A DNA stretch of 16,055 nt from NCBI GenBank assembly GCA_910578965.1, contig CAJTSP010000052.1:1-16055 (forward strand). Direction: 5' to 3'. Source of the DNA: an uncultured Oscillospiraceae bacterium (GTDB lineage Bacteria > Bacillota > Clostridia > Oscillospirales > Ruminococcaceae). Below, piece by piece: positions 14,668 to 16,055 of the stretch; position 1 is the first letter of the stretch, and each line of letters opens with the position of its first letter. Made by a program: the position numbers and the translations under genes. Under the pieces are notes generated by a model. That model was not told where the DNA came from. It ran no database searches and saw nothing but the letters and a program-made list of their open reading frames with translations.

Positions 14668-15891
14668 CTACATCCGCCGCAAAGCAATCCCCACGCGGCC
14701 GCCCTGCGCCTCAACGCCCTGTTGCGCGGTATAAAGCCGGGCAGCGCTGATGCCGTCGGCAAGATACGCCGCACAGCCCTCCTGCCGCCCTACCACCCGC
14801 CCCGGGCCGTACAGGCCGGGCAGGGCCTCGGCCGCAAGCCCGTGGACACGCACATAATATGCCGCAGGCCCCGGGTCGGTGAGGGGGCCGGGGGCCGGCT
14901 CGGACGGCTGCCAAAAGAGCGTGTCGTGCACCCGGGCGCCGCGCCTCAGCGCCTCGATCACATCCGATACCACCGCGCTGGCGGTGGGCAGCCTGCCCGC
15001 CCCCTTGCCGTAAAACAGCACCTCGCCCAGCATATCCCCCTGCACGAGTACCGCGTTAAACACATCGTCCACGCCGTAAAGGCGGCTGGCAGCCGGTACC
15101 AGCATCGGCTCCACACCGGCCAAAATGTTTTTGCGCTCGTCCTGGCGCGCCCAGGCAATGAGCTTGATGGCGCAGCCCAGCATTTTGGCTGTCTCGATGT
15201 CCTGCACCGCAACCTCCCGGATGCCCCGGGTAGGGATGTTCTGCGGGTAAATCTGCCGGCCAAAGGCAAGGCTTGCCAAAATGGCGGTTTTCCGGCAGGC
15301 GTCGATGCCGTCTATATCGTCCGAGGGGTCGCGGGTCTCGGCATAGCCCATCTGCTGGGCAAGGGCCAGCGCCCCGGCAAAGTCCATCCGGCCGCCGCCC
15401 ATCTGGGTAAGGATAAAGTTTGTGGTGCCGTTGACAATGCCCCGCACCCCCGTGATGACATTGGCCGCAAGGCACTGGTGCATCGGCGTAATGACCGGCG
15501 TGCCGCCGCCCACGCTGGCCTCAAACAAAAAAGCGGCCCCGTTTTGCTTGGCAATGCCCAGCAGCTCGGCCCCATATGTCGCCACCAGCTCCTTATTGCT
15601 GGTGGCCACGCTGCGCCCGCTTTGCAGCGCCGCCTTGACATACGGGTAGGCAAACCGGGTGCCCCCGATGGTTTCCACCACCGCCTTGACCTCGGGGTCG
15701 CCCAGGATCACATCCACGTTGTTGACAAAAAGCCCTGCGTCGGGATGGGCCGAAAAGTCGCGGACGTCCAGAATATATTTAACCTCAATCCCTTCCCCAG
15801 CGCGCCGGCAGATTGCCTGCGCGTTGCGCCGCAGTACCTCCAGCACCCCGCTGCCCACGGTCCCAAACCCCAGTATTGCAATTTTTGCCAT
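14668..15891 (-). CDS. hom: Homoserine dehydrogenase
   Basis: Reduces aspartate semialdehyde to homoserine with NAD(P)H, the branch point to threonine and methionine. With the ATG at 15891 (MAKIAILGFG) it has 407 residues. The start is fixed by AAAGGGGG seven bases upstream; the frame extends to 15912 but without support. The nucleotide fold is GFGTVG at 8-13, NK at 99-100 holds a likely catalytic lysine, NGTTNFIL is at 154-161, and DIDGIDACRK at 192-201 carries Lys201. The C-terminal section after about residue 320 is short and only weakly resembles the ACT domain of typical Firmicutes Hom (about 430 residues). It leads a hom-thrB-lysC operon. Confidence 0.97.
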   Translation of the reverse strand: MAKIAILGFGTVGSGVLEVLRRNAQAICRRAGEGIEVKYILDVRDFSAHPDAGLFVNNVDVILGDPEVKAVVETIGGTRFAYPYVKAALQSGRSVATSNKELVATYGAELLGIAKQNGAAFLFEASVGGGTPVITPMHQCLAANVITGVRGIVNGTTNFILTQMGGGRMDFAGALALAQQMGYAETRDPSDDIDGIDACRKTAILASLAFGRQIYPQNIPTRGIREVAVQDIETAKMLGCAIKLIAWARQDERKNILAGVEPMLVPAASRLYGVDDVFNAVLVQGDMLGEVLFYGKGAGRLPTASAVVSDVIEALRRGARVHDTLFWQPSEPAPGPLTDPGPAAYYVRVHGLAAEALPGLYGPGRVVGRQEGCAAYLADGISAARLYTAQQGVEAQGGRVGIALRRM

Positions 15892-15908
15892 TACCGGTCC
15901 CCCTTTGT

Positions 15909-15939
15909 GCAAAAACGGCCGCCTTCCGCCCGTTTTTGC
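15909..15939 (-). terminator. Hairpin upstream of hom, possible terminator or attenuator
   Basis: Perfect 10-base-pair inverted repeat GCAAAAACGG (15909-15918 on plus) with CCGTTTTTGC (15930-15939) and an 11-base loop. The A and T runs lie inside the stem, so it resembles a bidirectional terminator. It is only some 17 bases upstream of the hom start codon and borders the ribosome site. It could end the upstream transcript or control hom. Confidence 0.5.
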
Positions 15940-15981
15940 TTTGACTGCGCTGTGCGCTGCGGCTTTTCGCCCGTTTTTTGC
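15928..15981. repeat. Near-identical direct repeats in the hom leader
   Basis: On the plus strand GCCCGTTTTTGC (15928-15939) and GCCCGTTTTTTGC (15969-15981) differ only by one T. The first is an arm of the hairpin upstream of hom. The second could pair with the same opposing arm (15909-15918), forming a longer-range alternative stem with one bulge. Confidence 0.6.
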
Positions 15982-15995
15982 AGGCCTTACAGGGT

Positions 15996-16014
15996 GCGCC
16001 GGCTGCCCCGGCGC
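15996..16014. other. GC hairpin after the possible upstream gene end
   Basis: Arms GCGCCGG (15996-16002) and CCGGCGC (16008-16014) form a 7-base-pair stem with a 5-base loop. No T tract follows on either strand. It lies just past the possible stop codon of an upstream gene at 16022. Confidence 0.45.
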
Positions 16015-16021
16015 GCATGCC

Positions 16022-16055
16022 CTATACCCCGCGGCGTATTTCCACCACGGTAGGC
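16022..16055 (-). CDS. Possible C-terminal end of an upstream gene (partial)
   Basis: One minus-strand frame entering from the right edge reads PTVVEIRRGV and stops at TAG (16024-16022). Small ACT-domain proteins often precede hom in Clostridia and end in a similar beta-strand, so this could be the last ten residues of one. Another frame also stays open into this region, and ten residues cannot prove identity. Confidence 0.25.
   Translation of the reverse strand, partial: PTVVEIRRGV

Noticed and set aside
14485..16053. Plus-strand open frame of 522 codons opposite hom and thrB
   Set aside because: It mirrors hom codon by codon in a GC-rich genome, has no recognisable motif or ribosome site, and hom is certain. 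Long antisense frames are expected at this GC content.

Overview
The window carries 13 complete protein-coding genes, all on the minus strand, plus a possible gene fragment at the right edge. No rRNA, tRNA, CRISPR array, insertion sequence or phage gene is visible. The DNA is GC-rich, Shine-Dalgarno sites are strong and purine-rich, and gene content is typical of Firmicutes: tig-clpP-clpX order, a YmfF/YmfH M16 pair, a hom-thrB-aspartokinase operon, a VanY-type carboxypeptidase and lgt. A GC-rich anaerobic Clostridia member (Oscillospirales/Ruminococcaceae-like) is the best guess. That is an inference from gene content and protein style, not a phylogenetic result.

Reading in the direction of transcription (right to left), the first block is a threonine/aspartate-family operon: hom (homoserine dehydrogenase), thrB (homoserine kinase) and lysC (aspartokinase). 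A radical SAM gene follows 14 bases after lysC. The lysC gene contains a strong in-frame internal ribosome binding site at the position expected for a separate regulatory beta subunit. A second, HemN/HemW-like radical SAM gene follows after a 159-base gap that holds a terminator-like hairpin ending in six T directly before the ATG. The two radical SAM proteins are the least understood part of the window.

Next comes a vanY-type D-Ala-D-Ala carboxypeptidase gene with its own clear promoter (TTTACA, 17 bases, TATAAT). Then comes a tight four-gene run with overlapping or nearly overlapping ends: ymfF (degenerate M16 protein), ymfH (M16 protein with intact HxxEH), lgt (prolipoprotein diacylglyceryl transferase with an unusual C-terminal tail of about 140 residues) and folD (one-carbon metabolism).

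The last block is the protein-quality module: tig (trigger factor), clpP and clpX. tig has its own extended -10 promoter and a leader of about 315 bases containing hairpins. A hairpin with a short T tract separates tig from clpP, and a strong intrinsic terminator follows clpX. Trigger factor meets chains as they leave the ribosome, and ClpX unfolds tagged or misfolded proteins into the ClpP chamber.

The housekeeping genes are ordinary. The points most worth a second look are the internal start in lysC, the two radical SAM genes and the structure before the second one, the leaders of tig and hom, the Lgt tail, and the shortened regulatory end of Hom.
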